Source: a virus. Taken from it: 64,000 bases of DNA. A program made the translations under genes and the position numbers. This document shows, piece by piece, positions 58,253-64,000 of this stretch (the stretch's first letter is position 1; each line of letters begins with the position of its first letter). The DNA is taken from positions 17,942-81,941 of the IMG/VR virus record IMGVR_UViG_3300030943_000007, one strand, 5' to 3'. Below the pieces are notes generated by a model. The model saw only the letters and a program-made list of their open reading frames with translations. It was not told the origin of the DNA and did not search any database.

Positions 58253-58278
58253 TAGTTAGTTAAAGGTTACATAGTGGT

Positions 58279-58557
58279 TTACGACTTCGAGCGCAGAAAA
58301 TCTTCGACGCTGAAGTCCAACGCGGGGGTGTAGTCCCGGTGCCAGTGGATCTCTCCCAAGGGCACCTCATCGGACAGTTCGACGGTCATGGTCTCCAGCG
58401 ACTCGACGACCTTGAGCCCACGCCTGCCCTCGAAGATCATCGCCATGCACATCTCCTCCAGCAGACCGTCCCGCTTGGCCAGCATGTCGTGCACAGCCTT
58501 CGAGATGCTGGCCTCCAGCGCTTCTCCCTCCGGCGTCCCTGACCACATGTACTTCAC
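58279..58557 (-). CDS. Small hypothetical protein
   Basis: A 92-residue protein from GTG 58557 (VKYMWSGTPEGEALEASISKAVHDMLAKRDGLLEEMCMAMIFEGRRGLKVVESL). The start overlaps the previous stop (GTGA). Its order fits an alpha/beta protein. Function unknown. Confidence 0.7.
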   Translation of the reverse strand: MKYMWSGTPEGEALEASISKAVHDMLAKRDGLLEEMCMAMIFEGRRGLKVVESLETMTVELSDEVPLGEIHWHRDYTPALDFSVEDFLRSKS

Positions 58558-58724
58558 AGCCGGGACACCGTCGTGTAGGCGGGGAGGGCGCAGTGCTGGC
58601 AGGTCGCAGGGACGGTGGTCCTGACCGTGAATGCGGTCCCGAAGTCCACCATCATGGACAGCACCGCCACCAGAGTGTGGTCCTTGCACACGGAGGTCTT
58701 CGAGAGCCTCTCTGCCGACCTCAC
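58554..58724 (-). CDS. Small cysteine-containing protein
   Basis: A 56-residue protein from GTG 58724 behind GGAGG (VRSAERLSKTSVCKDHTLVAVLSMMVDFGTAF), ending in TCQHCALPAYTTVSRL. The CQHC knuckle and an earlier Cys may bind zinc. It overlaps both neighbours by 4 bases. Confidence 0.6.
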   Translation of the reverse strand: MRSAERLSKTSVCKDHTLVAVLSMMVDFGTAFTVRTTVPATCQHCALPAYTTVSRL

Positions 58725-58981
58725 AGCCCCTCCAGAAGGGCGACGTGCCCATAGCCATCCTCCAACTGCTGAACGACCCGCACAGAGGCAGGATCGAGAC
58801 CGCGCTTCGTAGCTTCCACCCTGCCCACCATCAGCGCTGCCGTGGTGATGTTCTGGGTCAGCGAGCGCTGGCCATCCACGCGCAGGGTGCGCTGGGTCTG
58901 GGTGCCCGTCATGCGGGCGAAGATCCGCAGCTGAGGCACGGTTCCCCGAACCTCGCTGCGAACCGTCATGGTTGCCACCAT
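58721..58981 (-). CDS. Small hypothetical protein
   Basis: An 86-residue protein (MVATMTVRSEVRGTVPQLRIFARMTGTQTQRTLRVDGQRSLTQNITTAALMVGRVEATKRG). No recognised motif. It overlaps its neighbours on both sides. Confidence 0.7.
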   Translation of the reverse strand: MVATMTVRSEVRGTVPQLRIFARMTGTQTQRTLRVDGQRSLTQNITTAALMVGRVEATKRGLDPASVRVVQQLEDGYGHVALLEGL

Positions 58982-59382
58982 CAGACCTGCACGCGCTTCG
59001 GCGAGACGGCGGGCTCGGCGTTCTCCCGGTCGATGGACAGGGTCTGCACGACCTTGGTACGGAAGACGTCCAGCTCATCGGCGGGGATGGCCTTGGTGTC
59101 GAGGGAGTGGATGAAGTACTGCGGGAACTGCTCCTCGACGTACTTCTCGGCCAGTGCCTCCATGTCGAGCCTGCGCTGCTCGTTGAGCTTGACGATGATC
59201 GCGCCGTACTTGTCGCTGGGGTAGACCAGCGTCTTCTTTCCGGAAAGACCGGCGTCGAGGTGAGCCTTCTTGATCTTGGCGTTGAGGATCTTGTGCTCTT
59301 CGGCGAGCGCGGCGATGCCAGCGTCGAGCTGGGCGTAGCGGTCGAGGTCGGCCTGCGTGAGACCGTCGGGCAGTGCAGCCAT
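58981..59382 (-). CDS. Hypothetical coiled-coil protein
   Basis: A 133-residue protein with heptad-like MAALPDGLTQADLDRYAQLDAGIAALAEEHKILNAKIKKAHLDAG, then basic/acidic helices. It is the first gene behind the strong sigma-70 promoter at 59416-59444, so it is likely expressed early and strongly. Function unknown; a host-interaction role is possible. Confidence 0.75.
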   Translation of the reverse strand: MAALPDGLTQADLDRYAQLDAGIAALAEEHKILNAKIKKAHLDAGLSGKKTLVYPSDKYGAIIVKLNEQRRLDMEALAEKYVEEQFPQYFIHSLDTKAIPADELDVFRTKVVQTLSIDRENAEPAVSPKRVQV

Positions 59383-59415
59383 TGTGATTCCTTCTGTGTT
59401 GTTGACCTGTCCCTA

Positions 59416-59444
59416 ACTATAGTCACTTGGGCTCTGCATGTCAA
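59416..59444 (-). promoter_or_regulatory. Consensus sigma-70 promoter
   Basis: On the minus strand, TTGACA (59444-59439), 17-base spacer, TATAGT (59421-59416): a near-perfect housekeeping promoter for the gene starting at 59382. A palindrome copy (59447-59458) ends two bases upstream of the -35. Confidence 0.85.
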
Positions 59445-59479
59445 CTGTTTCTGGAATCAACCTACCGGTGGGCAAGCGA

Positions 59480-59511
59480 AAGCCCGGAGGGCCACTAACA
59501 CCTCCGGGCTT
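59480..59511 (-). terminator. Intrinsic terminator after sliding clamp gene
   Basis: An 11-bp stem (AAGCCCGGAGG / CCTCCGGGCTT) with a 10-base loop, followed on the minus strand by a U-rich tail (TCGCTT). It lies 30 bases after the clamp stop and ends the module upstream of the sigma-70 promoter. Confidence 0.85.
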
Positions 59512-59540
59512 CCTGTCGGCGCAACGCGACTGCGCGCAGC

Positions 59541-60767
59541 CTATGACCAGTGGTCCGTCGTCTGCTGGATGATGCCCATCACCCCTGCGTCCGTGTCGTC
59601 GATCAGCAGCGGCGTGCGGTTGGCCTTGGTGTCCCCGCCCATCCTCAGCATCAGCGTGTCGGCGATGCACACCTCCAGCAGATCGGTGAGGTAGTGATGG
59701 TTGTAGAAGACCTCCTTCGGCTTGCCCTTCCACTGGCACTCCACGACCTCCTGCGCCGTGTTGCCTGCCCGGTCCCTACTCTTGACCTCCAGAGCCCAGT
59801 CCGTGGCGCTACGGGCCCCCCTGACGATGCTGAGGGACACCACGGCGATGTCAGGGTCGGCGTTGATCCGCACCCGCTTGATCGCCTCGTACAGCTCGTT
59901 GCGATCCACCAGCAGCCCGAGGGTGTTGGTGATCTGCGGCCCGAGCAGCAGGGACTGCACGTCAGGGAACGGCAGGAGCATCCTCTGGGCCACGATGGAG
60001 TCGGCCCCCACCCGGAACACCAGATGGCGCTCGTCGAAGCCCATGAGCAACTCGTCGGCCCCGTCGAGGGCCTTGATCAGCTCGTCGACCGTCCGCACCG
60101 GGATGGTGGTGTCCATGGCCGGGTCGAGCCCCGCCACGGTGGCCTTGTGCAGCCGTCCCCCGTCGCAGGCGACGATGGCGGAGTCCTTGACCTTGACCTG
60201 CATCAGGGACACCCGGGCGTCTGAGGTGGAGGCAGCCTTGCGGGCAGCCATCAGGGCGCACAGGAAGGGAACCACCGGCACAGGAGCCAGCTTGATTCCA
60301 GAAACCTCGTCGAGCCCCAGCAGGTTCATTTCCCCCACAGGTACCTGCACGGTCCAGCGGGCGCGGCCCGAGCGCACCAGAGCGGTGGAGCCCACCACAG
60401 TGATGTCGACCCGGGTGGTCGGAGCCAGCTTCAGGATGTCCAGCATCCGCTTGGGCGGCAGCAGGACAGCGCCGGGCACCTTGACGTCGACACCGTCCTC
60501 CACCACGGAGACCGTCTGCTCCCCGTCGGTGGCCGTGATCCGGAGATGCGCGGCCACCTCGGAGGTGGTGGGAACAGCCTCGAACAGCGCGAAGGCCGTG
60601 CCCGGCACGATCTCCCGGACGGGTGTGACCCCGTTGGCCCGGGAGAACAGCGCCTTCAGCTTGGCGACGTCGGCCTTGATCGACAGCGACGCCGACGACG
60701 GCAGGATCTCGGGGACAAGGTCGTCCTCCAGCTCGCTGAGTTCGAGCAGGCTCATCTGGTCAGACAT
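59541..60767 (-). CDS. dnaN: DnaN-like sliding clamp
   Basis: A 408-residue protein with three repeated beta-clamp-like domains: LSIKADVAKLKALFSRANGV ... LRITATDGEQTVSVVEDGVDVKVPGAVLLPPKRMLDILKLAP ... GRARWTVQVPVGEMNLL. These fit DnaN (375-400 residues in bacteria). It encircles DNA as a dimer and tethers polymerase. A phage-encoded loader is suggested by the three loader-like genes. It overlaps the gene above by 8 bases. Confidence 0.85.
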   Translation of the reverse strand: MSDQMSLLELSELEDDLVPEILPSSASLSIKADVAKLKALFSRANGVTPVREIVPGTAFALFEAVPTTSEVAAHLRITATDGEQTVSVVEDGVDVKVPGAVLLPPKRMLDILKLAPTTRVDITVVGSTALVRSGRARWTVQVPVGEMNLLGLDEVSGIKLAPVPVVPFLCALMAARKAASTSDARVSLMQVKVKDSAIVACDGGRLHKATVAGLDPAMDTTIPVRTVDELIKALDGADELLMGFDERHLVFRVGADSIVAQRMLLPFPDVQSLLLGPQITNTLGLLVDRNELYEAIKRVRINADPDIAVVSLSIVRGARSATDWALEVKSRDRAGNTAQEVVECQWKGKPKEVFYNHHYLTDLLEVCIADTLMLRMGGDTKANRTPLLIDDTDAGVMGIIQQTTDHWS

Positions 60768-60963
60768 AGAGCTTCACCAGCAGGGCGTTGATCAGGTCGT
60801 GGGTGGCGTCGATGTAGTCGTAGAGGGTCTCGTTGCCCCCCTTGTTGAGCTTCTCGACCTTCTTCAGGAGCTTGGCCAGCTCCTTCTTGGTGGGTACTCC
60901 CTGACCGCTGCCGCTGCGCTCGTACGAGGCGTCTTCGACTGCCTGTTTCAGAACCTTGTTCAT
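60760..60963 (-). CDS. Small lysine-rich helical protein
   Basis: A 67-residue protein (MNKVLKQAVEDASYERSGSGQGVPTKKELAKLLKKVEKLNKGGNETLYDYI), overlapping the clamp gene by 8 bases and the phosphatase gene by 4. It may be a clamp accessory. Function unknown. Confidence 0.7.
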   Translation of the reverse strand: MNKVLKQAVEDASYERSGSGQGVPTKKELAKLLKKVEKLNKGGNETLYDYIDATHDLINALLVKLYV

Positions 60964-61400
60964 GAGGCCTCCCAGCCCGGGACGATGGTGGTGGGGATGC
61001 CGTGACTCTGCCAGAGCTTGATCACGGCGGGGTTGTCGTCAAACGCACGGATCGGGGTGTAGCCCAGATCGAGGATGCGCTTCAGGATGTCGGCCTTCAC
61101 GAAGAAGTCCGGACGCTGGTCATCATCGTTGCGCATCCACAGGCCGTCGCTCGGCACATCGTGCATGGCCAGCCACCACGCGGTGTGATTCCGGAAACGA
61201 TGCACCCGGGCGGTCACCACGAGGATGGCCACCCCGGAGGCGTGCAGAGCCTGCGCGCGCTTCACCACCCACTGGTTGGCGGGCACGTTCACGCTGGCGC
61301 GGTGGAAGGCGTCGAAGTTCCTGACGGGTCCGTTCACGAAGTGCCGGATGCTCCGCACGTCAGCGAGCGTGCCGTCCATGTCGAAGATTGCAGCTCGCAT
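60960..61400 (-). CDS. HAD-family phosphatase (PNK 3'-phosphatase-like)
   Basis: A 146-residue protein from ATG 61400. HAD motif I AIFDMDGTLAD (D7/D9), motif II AILVVTARVHRF, and motif IV AFDDNPAVI are intact. The layout resembles the 3'-phosphatase domain of phage polynucleotide kinases, which repairs nicked ends; no kinase domain is present. A nucleotidase role is the alternative. Confidence 0.8.
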   Translation of the reverse strand: MRAAIFDMDGTLADVRSIRHFVNGPVRNFDAFHRASVNVPANQWVVKRAQALHASGVAILVVTARVHRFRNHTAWWLAMHDVPSDGLWMRNDDDQRPDFFVKADILKRILDLGYTPIRAFDDNPAVIKLWQSHGIPTTIVPGWEAS

Positions 61401-61413
61401 CGGGAGCCTCCTT

Positions 61414-61692
61414 TCAGGAATCGCGGGTGACGTCGAGGATGGCATCCAGAGCCTCAAGGTAGGTCTCACACACCTTGGACCCCATCAGGCCGGAGAGCAT
61501 CCGGTCGGACTGGTAGTTGGCGATGTACTCGACGTTGCTGCGGGCCATCACGACCACGAGGTGGGTCGGGTGGTTGTAGTTCGGGTTGTCGTAGCTGACC
61601 ACCCGGTGGGCGGTGCTGTAGAGGTACCGCTCGACGGTGGCGGCTGGAGCATTGGTGACGACCAGCCAGCGGACGTTCGGATCCCCGCTCAC
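61414..61692 (-). CDS. Small hypothetical protein
   Basis: A 92-residue alpha/beta protein from GTG 61692, overlapping the previous stop (GTGA): VSGDPNVRWLVVTNAPAATVERYLYSTAHRVVSYDNPNYNHPTHLVVVM. No family recognised. Confidence 0.7.
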   Translation of the reverse strand: MSGDPNVRWLVVTNAPAATVERYLYSTAHRVVSYDNPNYNHPTHLVVVMARSNVEYIANYQSDRMLSGLMGSKVCETYLEALDAILDVTRDS

Positions 61693-62324
61693 TTCGCGTC
61701 CGTCCGCATCCAGATGGCCACGACGGCACCCCGGTTGGCCGAGTTGTTGCTCGGCTTGTAGTTCCCGGTCTTGCGCATCAGGCCCCTGCGAGAGGCGGAG
61801 GAGAACAGCGCACCGACGGCGTTGTTGCGGTTCGGCGTGTCGGTGTCCGGGTGGGGCAGGTCGACAGCCCTCACCAGCTCGTTGGCGGAGAAGAGCGTGC
61901 CTGCCGGGAGCTTGACGATCCACGCGTTGGCGCGCTCGGCCCATGCCGCTGCTCCGGTGAGTGCCTTGGTCTGGCCCTCCTCCTTCAGCATGAGGCCCTT
62001 GGCCAGACCCTTGAGGCCTCGGTCGGTGTTGCTCAGCAGCTTCTCCGGCATGGTGTCCATCGGCACTGCCGTGACGACGATGTCGGCTTCCTCCGCGAGG
62101 AACTGAGCCACCCTGACCTCGACCCCGGTGTAGGGAGCGTCCACGAGCTTGGGGGTCGTGCCCTTGATCATCACCAGTTCGCCGGGCTGCATCCCGCTCA
62201 GCGGGAGAGCGTCCTGCACGGGCTCGGTGATGGGTGCCGGGGGCTGGCCGGGGAGACGCCGGGTGACCGCGATGGGATTGGCCATCAGGCCCCTGCGCAG
62301 CTTGTCGTACTTGCCCTTGCTCAT
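61689..62324 (-). CDS. Hypothetical protein with C-terminal winged-helix-like region
   Basis: A 211-residue protein. The N-terminal half is beta-rich (GELVMIKGTTPKLVDAPYTGVEVRVAQFLAEEADIVVTAVPMD). The C-terminal half (FSANELVRAVDLPHPDTDTPNRNNAVGALFSSASRRGLMRKTG) resembles a winged helix as found in phage DNA-binding proteins. It is the first gene behind the sigma-70 promoter 62364-62392. Function unknown. Confidence 0.75.
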   Translation of the reverse strand: MSKGKYDKLRRGLMANPIAVTRRLPGQPPAPITEPVQDALPLSGMQPGELVMIKGTTPKLVDAPYTGVEVRVAQFLAEEADIVVTAVPMDTMPEKLLSNTDRGLKGLAKGLMLKEEGQTKALTGAAAWAERANAWIVKLPAGTLFSANELVRAVDLPHPDTDTPNRNNAVGALFSSASRRGLMRKTGNYKPSNNSANRGAVVAIWMRTDAK

Positions 62325-62363
62325 GCTGACCGCCTTGTTTCGTGAATCTGGGTTGACGTCTCT

Positions 62364-62392
62364 AGTATAAGACTGTCCTTACCTAGAGTCAA
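62364..62392 (-). promoter_or_regulatory. Sigma-70 promoter
   Basis: On the minus strand, TTGACT (62392-62387), 17-base spacer, TATACT (62369-62364). A palindrome copy (62337-62348) lies between it and the start at 62324, around the predicted leader. Confidence 0.85.
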
Positions 62393-62600
62393 GCTCGATG
62401 TCAGAGAGATCGTCAGGGACCTTCGAGATGTGGGCGAGCTGGAGATGCTCAACAGCCTTCTCCCACGCAGAGAACCCCATGACGCACACCGTGCAGATCA
62501 CCAGCGGTGAAGGCTCAGGAGCGGTGTTGGAAAGGGCAGCGTAGATCACCAGCCCTCCCACCAGCAGGACAGCACCGACGGTGACGAGAGCTGTGATCAC
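62379..62600 (-). CDS. Small membrane protein with CxxC
   Basis: A 73-residue protein from GTG 62600 (MITALVTVGAVLLVGGLVIYAALSNTAPEP) with one membrane segment, then ICTVC and a His-containing tail. It overlaps the sigma-70 promoter at its 3' end. Function unknown. Confidence 0.7.
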   Translation of the reverse strand: MITALVTVGAVLLVGGLVIYAALSNTAPEPSPLVICTVCVMGFSAWEKAVEHLQLAHISKVPDDLSDIELDSR

Positions 62601-62845
62601 GCCCCGGCCTCTACCAGTGAGGCCTCGATCTCGGCGACGGCGGAGTCCAGTTCGGCCCGCAGCTCGGTGAGCTTGGACTTGGCTTCCTCGTTGGTCTCGA
62701 CGCCGAACTCGTCCTTCAGCACCTTGCGCGCATCCGCGAGCCGGGACTTGGCGTTCTCCAGCTCGACGGCGGAGCGTGCCTTCTTGTTCTGCACCTGCGC
62801 GATGGCCCCACGGACCTCACGGATCTGATCTTCAATAGCGGCCAT
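62597..62845 (-). CDS. Coiled-coil protein
   Basis: An 82-residue, entirely helical protein (MAAIEDQIREVRGAIAQVQNKKARSAVELENAKSRLADARKVLKDEFGVETNEEAKSKLTEL) resembling a Rad50/SMC-type coiled coil. It has an early-motif promoter (62862-62876) and an AGGAGG ribosome site. Whether it belongs with the half-ATPase at 56999 is unknown. Confidence 0.75.
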   Translation of the reverse strand: MAAIEDQIREVRGAIAQVQNKKARSAVELENAKSRLADARKVLKDEFGVETNEEAKSKLTELRAELDSAVAEIEASLVEAGA

Positions 62846-62861
62846 GGTTGGCCTCCTCTCC

Positions 62862-62876
62862 CCTCACTGATACGCC
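62862..62876 (-). promoter_or_regulatory. Early-motif promoter for coiled-coil gene
   Basis: The minus strand reads GGCGTATCAGTGAGG. Predicted start at G 62861. Confidence 0.6.
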
Positions 62877-62878
62877 TC

Positions 62879-63442
62879 TCAGGCGCTGAGGCTCAGAACG
62901 AACTGGTTGTAGTACCTGTCACCCTCCAGCTTGAAATCAGCTAAGGGATGTCTGGACACGAACTCTCTGGCTGCTGCACAGGACCTACAGGCTCGGCGAC
63001 CGTTCTCCCACTGCCGTAAGCAGAGATTGGGTTCCTGCAAGGGATGGCCCCGAGGGCAGTGTGTTCGATTCCGCTTGGTATCAGTTCCATGGGCAATCTG
63101 GTCCAGTCGGTTCTCCGAGTGAGTTCCCCACTGAAGATTGGACACCCGGTTGTTGTCTCGGTCCCCGTCTAGGTGCCTGCACTCCAGCCCCTCAGGACGA
63201 GGTCCATGGAAGGCCTTGGCCACCAAGGAGTGAACCGCAGGAAGTGACGTCTTGCTCCTGTAGGACACCGCCACCAACCAGTAACCTCTGGGGCCCATGA
63301 AGGGAACAAGAATCCTTCCCGGATAACTTCGCTTCCCTCCAGTGGAGTAGGTGACAACGCGAGCCAGAGCCCGAACTCTGCCGAGATCGGACACCTCGTA
63401 GTAGCCCCCATACCCCAAGATGGGAAGCCATGTCTCAGTCAC
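62879..63442 (-). CDS. NUMOD4/HNH endonuclease
   Basis: A 187-residue protein from a GTG start that overlaps the nuclease stop. NUMOD4-like WLPILGYGGYYEVSDLGRVRAL, HNH_3 core AVHSLVAKAFHGPRPEGLECRHLDGDRDNNRVSNLQWGTHSEN, and a zinc site HCPRGHPL ... CRSCAAAR. The final ADFKLEGDRYYNQFVLSLSA looks unlike the rest and could derive from the interrupted locus (weak inference). Confidence 0.9.
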   Translation of the reverse strand: MTETWLPILGYGGYYEVSDLGRVRALARVVTYSTGGKRSYPGRILVPFMGPRGYWLVAVSYRSKTSLPAVHSLVAKAFHGPRPEGLECRHLDGDRDNNRVSNLQWGTHSENRLDQIAHGTDTKRNRTHCPRGHPLQEPNLCLRQWENGRRACRSCAAAREFVSRHPLADFKLEGDRYYNQFVLSLSA

Positions 63443-64000
63443 ATTGAGATCCTCTTCTTGCCCTGCTTATCAATGATGGGCTCGAACTTGGTACACGCAT
63501 GACGTGTAGGACAAAAACCGCAGGGACCAGTTCCCTCGACCGGGGTCTTGATGTCCAGCAGGATGTCGTTGGCCATGCCGAGGATCCTCTGGAGGAGCTG
63601 GTTTCTGGAATCGACGGTCGGCTTGTAGGCCTTGACCCGCTCCTTGCACAGCGGCTGGAAGAGCCCGGTCATGGCCGTGGCCTGCCCGAACATCAGCTCA
63701 ACGGCGAGATCGTAGAAACCGAGCTGGCCGACGGTCTTGCGCCAGTAGGACTCGTCCTTGGTGTGCTTGACGTCCCAGACGATCCAGCGGCCCTTGTCGT
63801 CGCGCACGAGGATGTCCATGTAGCCGTTGAGGATGATCTGCTCGGGCTCCCCAGTGCGCGGGTGGTTGATCAGGATCTCCGCCTCGAAGTGCTTGTCGGC
63901 CTCGAAGTCGAACGGCACGACGTACTTCAGCAGGATCGGCTCGATGGCCTTCACCGCCTCGGTGCAGTCGGCCACCACCAGCTTGCGGTCCCCGGGGTTG
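63439..64000 (-). CDS. Cas4/RecB-like PD-(D/E)XK nuclease (5' end outside window)
   Basis: The C-terminal 186 residues of a nuclease gene that runs off the right edge. The core GYMDILVRDDKGRWIVWDVKHTKDESYW has D and DxK active-site residues, followed by QLGFYDLAVELM. The C-terminus holds CGFCPTRHAC, part of a Cas4/RecB-type Fe-S or zinc cluster. Such nucleases act in recombination or genome processing. Confidence 0.8.
   Translation of the reverse strand, partial: NPGDRKLVVADCTEAVKAIEPILLKYVVPFDFEADKHFEAEILINHPRTGEPEQIILNGYMDILVRDDKGRWIVWDVKHTKDESYWRKTVGQLGFYDLAVELMFGQATAMTGLFQPLCKERVKAYKPTVDSRNQLLQRILGMANDILLDIKTPVEGTGPCGFCPTRHACTKFEPIIDKQGKKRISM

Larger units (their letters stand above)
3417..63612. 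repeat. Dispersed 12-bp palindrome family GTTTCNNGAAAC
   Basis: Exact TTTCNNGAAA cores start at 3418, 9818, 11393, 12952, 14792, 16298, 16412, 21855, 25348, 29492, 32736, 36408, 44658, 49293, 50711, 52977, 56997 and 59237. Copies with one A/T change (GAAT or ATTC) start at 47063, 54717, 59448, 60295, 61188, 61412, 62338 and 63602. Weaker copies include 5671, 13424, 18634, 24757, 27657, 28364, 30435, 39560, 40836, 42758 and 57714. Most lie inside genes and in different codon phases; two sit at sigma-70 promoters. The central two bases vary. A protein-binding site is likely; function unknown. Confidence 0.85.

Noticed and set aside
1-64000. tRNA genes, integrase, repressor or attachment site
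   Set aside because: None seen on either strand; a lysogeny module may lie outside the window.

Overview
This 64 kb window is part of a GC-rich, tailed, siphovirus-type bacteriophage genome, almost certainly a phage of an actinobacterium. The support is the high-GC codon usage, frequent GTG and TTG starts, tightly overlapping ATGA/GTGA gene junctions, a 1,471-residue tape measure protein with a frameshifted tail assembly chaperone pair, and actinophage-style accessory genes. Every gene I can support lies on the minus strand and is read from high to low coordinates. I see no integrase, repressor, tRNA or CRISPR array. The window cuts through a gene at each end, so this is not the whole genome.

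Layout in the direction of transcription. (1) 64000-55483, replication and repair module A: a Cas4/RecB-like nuclease (partial), an HNH endonuclease, small coiled-coil and membrane proteins, a HAD phosphatase, a DnaN-like sliding clamp, an HTH protein, half of an ABC/SMC-type ATPase, and a DnaX-like clamp loader subunit. (2) 55409-52403, three glycosyltransferase-like genes and a methyltransferase. (3) 52392-30450, packaging and head: large terminase, portal, MuF-like protein, a 2,096-residue giant protein, protease/scaffold, decoration protein, major capsid protein, a block of fibre-like proteins, then head-tail connectors. An endonuclease VII-like gene and a fourth glycosyltransferase interrupt this block. 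(4) 28964-13477, tail: major tail protein, chaperones, tape measure, Dit, three tandem paralogues and a 1,570-residue tip/fibre protein with discoidin-like and concanavalin-like domains. (5) 13233-1, replication module B: SNF2-like helicase, two sigma factors, DnaB-like helicase, primase zinc domain, delta'-like and delta-like clamp loader subunits, Pol I-type DNA polymerase and an SSB-like protein.

The most interesting features are not single genes. First, the phage appears to encode a bacterial-style processivity apparatus (clamp, DnaX, delta and delta') next to a Pol I-type polymerase, split between the two replication modules. Second, two families of short repeated motifs sit in front of genes. 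A 15-base motif (about GGCGTAYCAGTAGTN) marks eight starts in the replication modules, and a 17-base motif (about GGCCGATCTTCARTAGN) marks seven starts in the virion module. Several sit directly against a start codon, always with the same register, as expected of promoters that make leaderless mRNAs; the two phage sigma factors are obvious candidate readers. Third, a palindrome, TTTCNNGAAA and close variants, is scattered over the whole window, mostly inside genes and in different reading frames. It is far more frequent than base composition predicts, and over 40-60 kb it is spaced at roughly 2 kb.

Three consensus host-type (sigma-70) promoters, several hairpin terminators, a nested hairpin in the leader of one sigma gene, and a mobile endonuclease flanked by a 16-bp duplication are also annotated.
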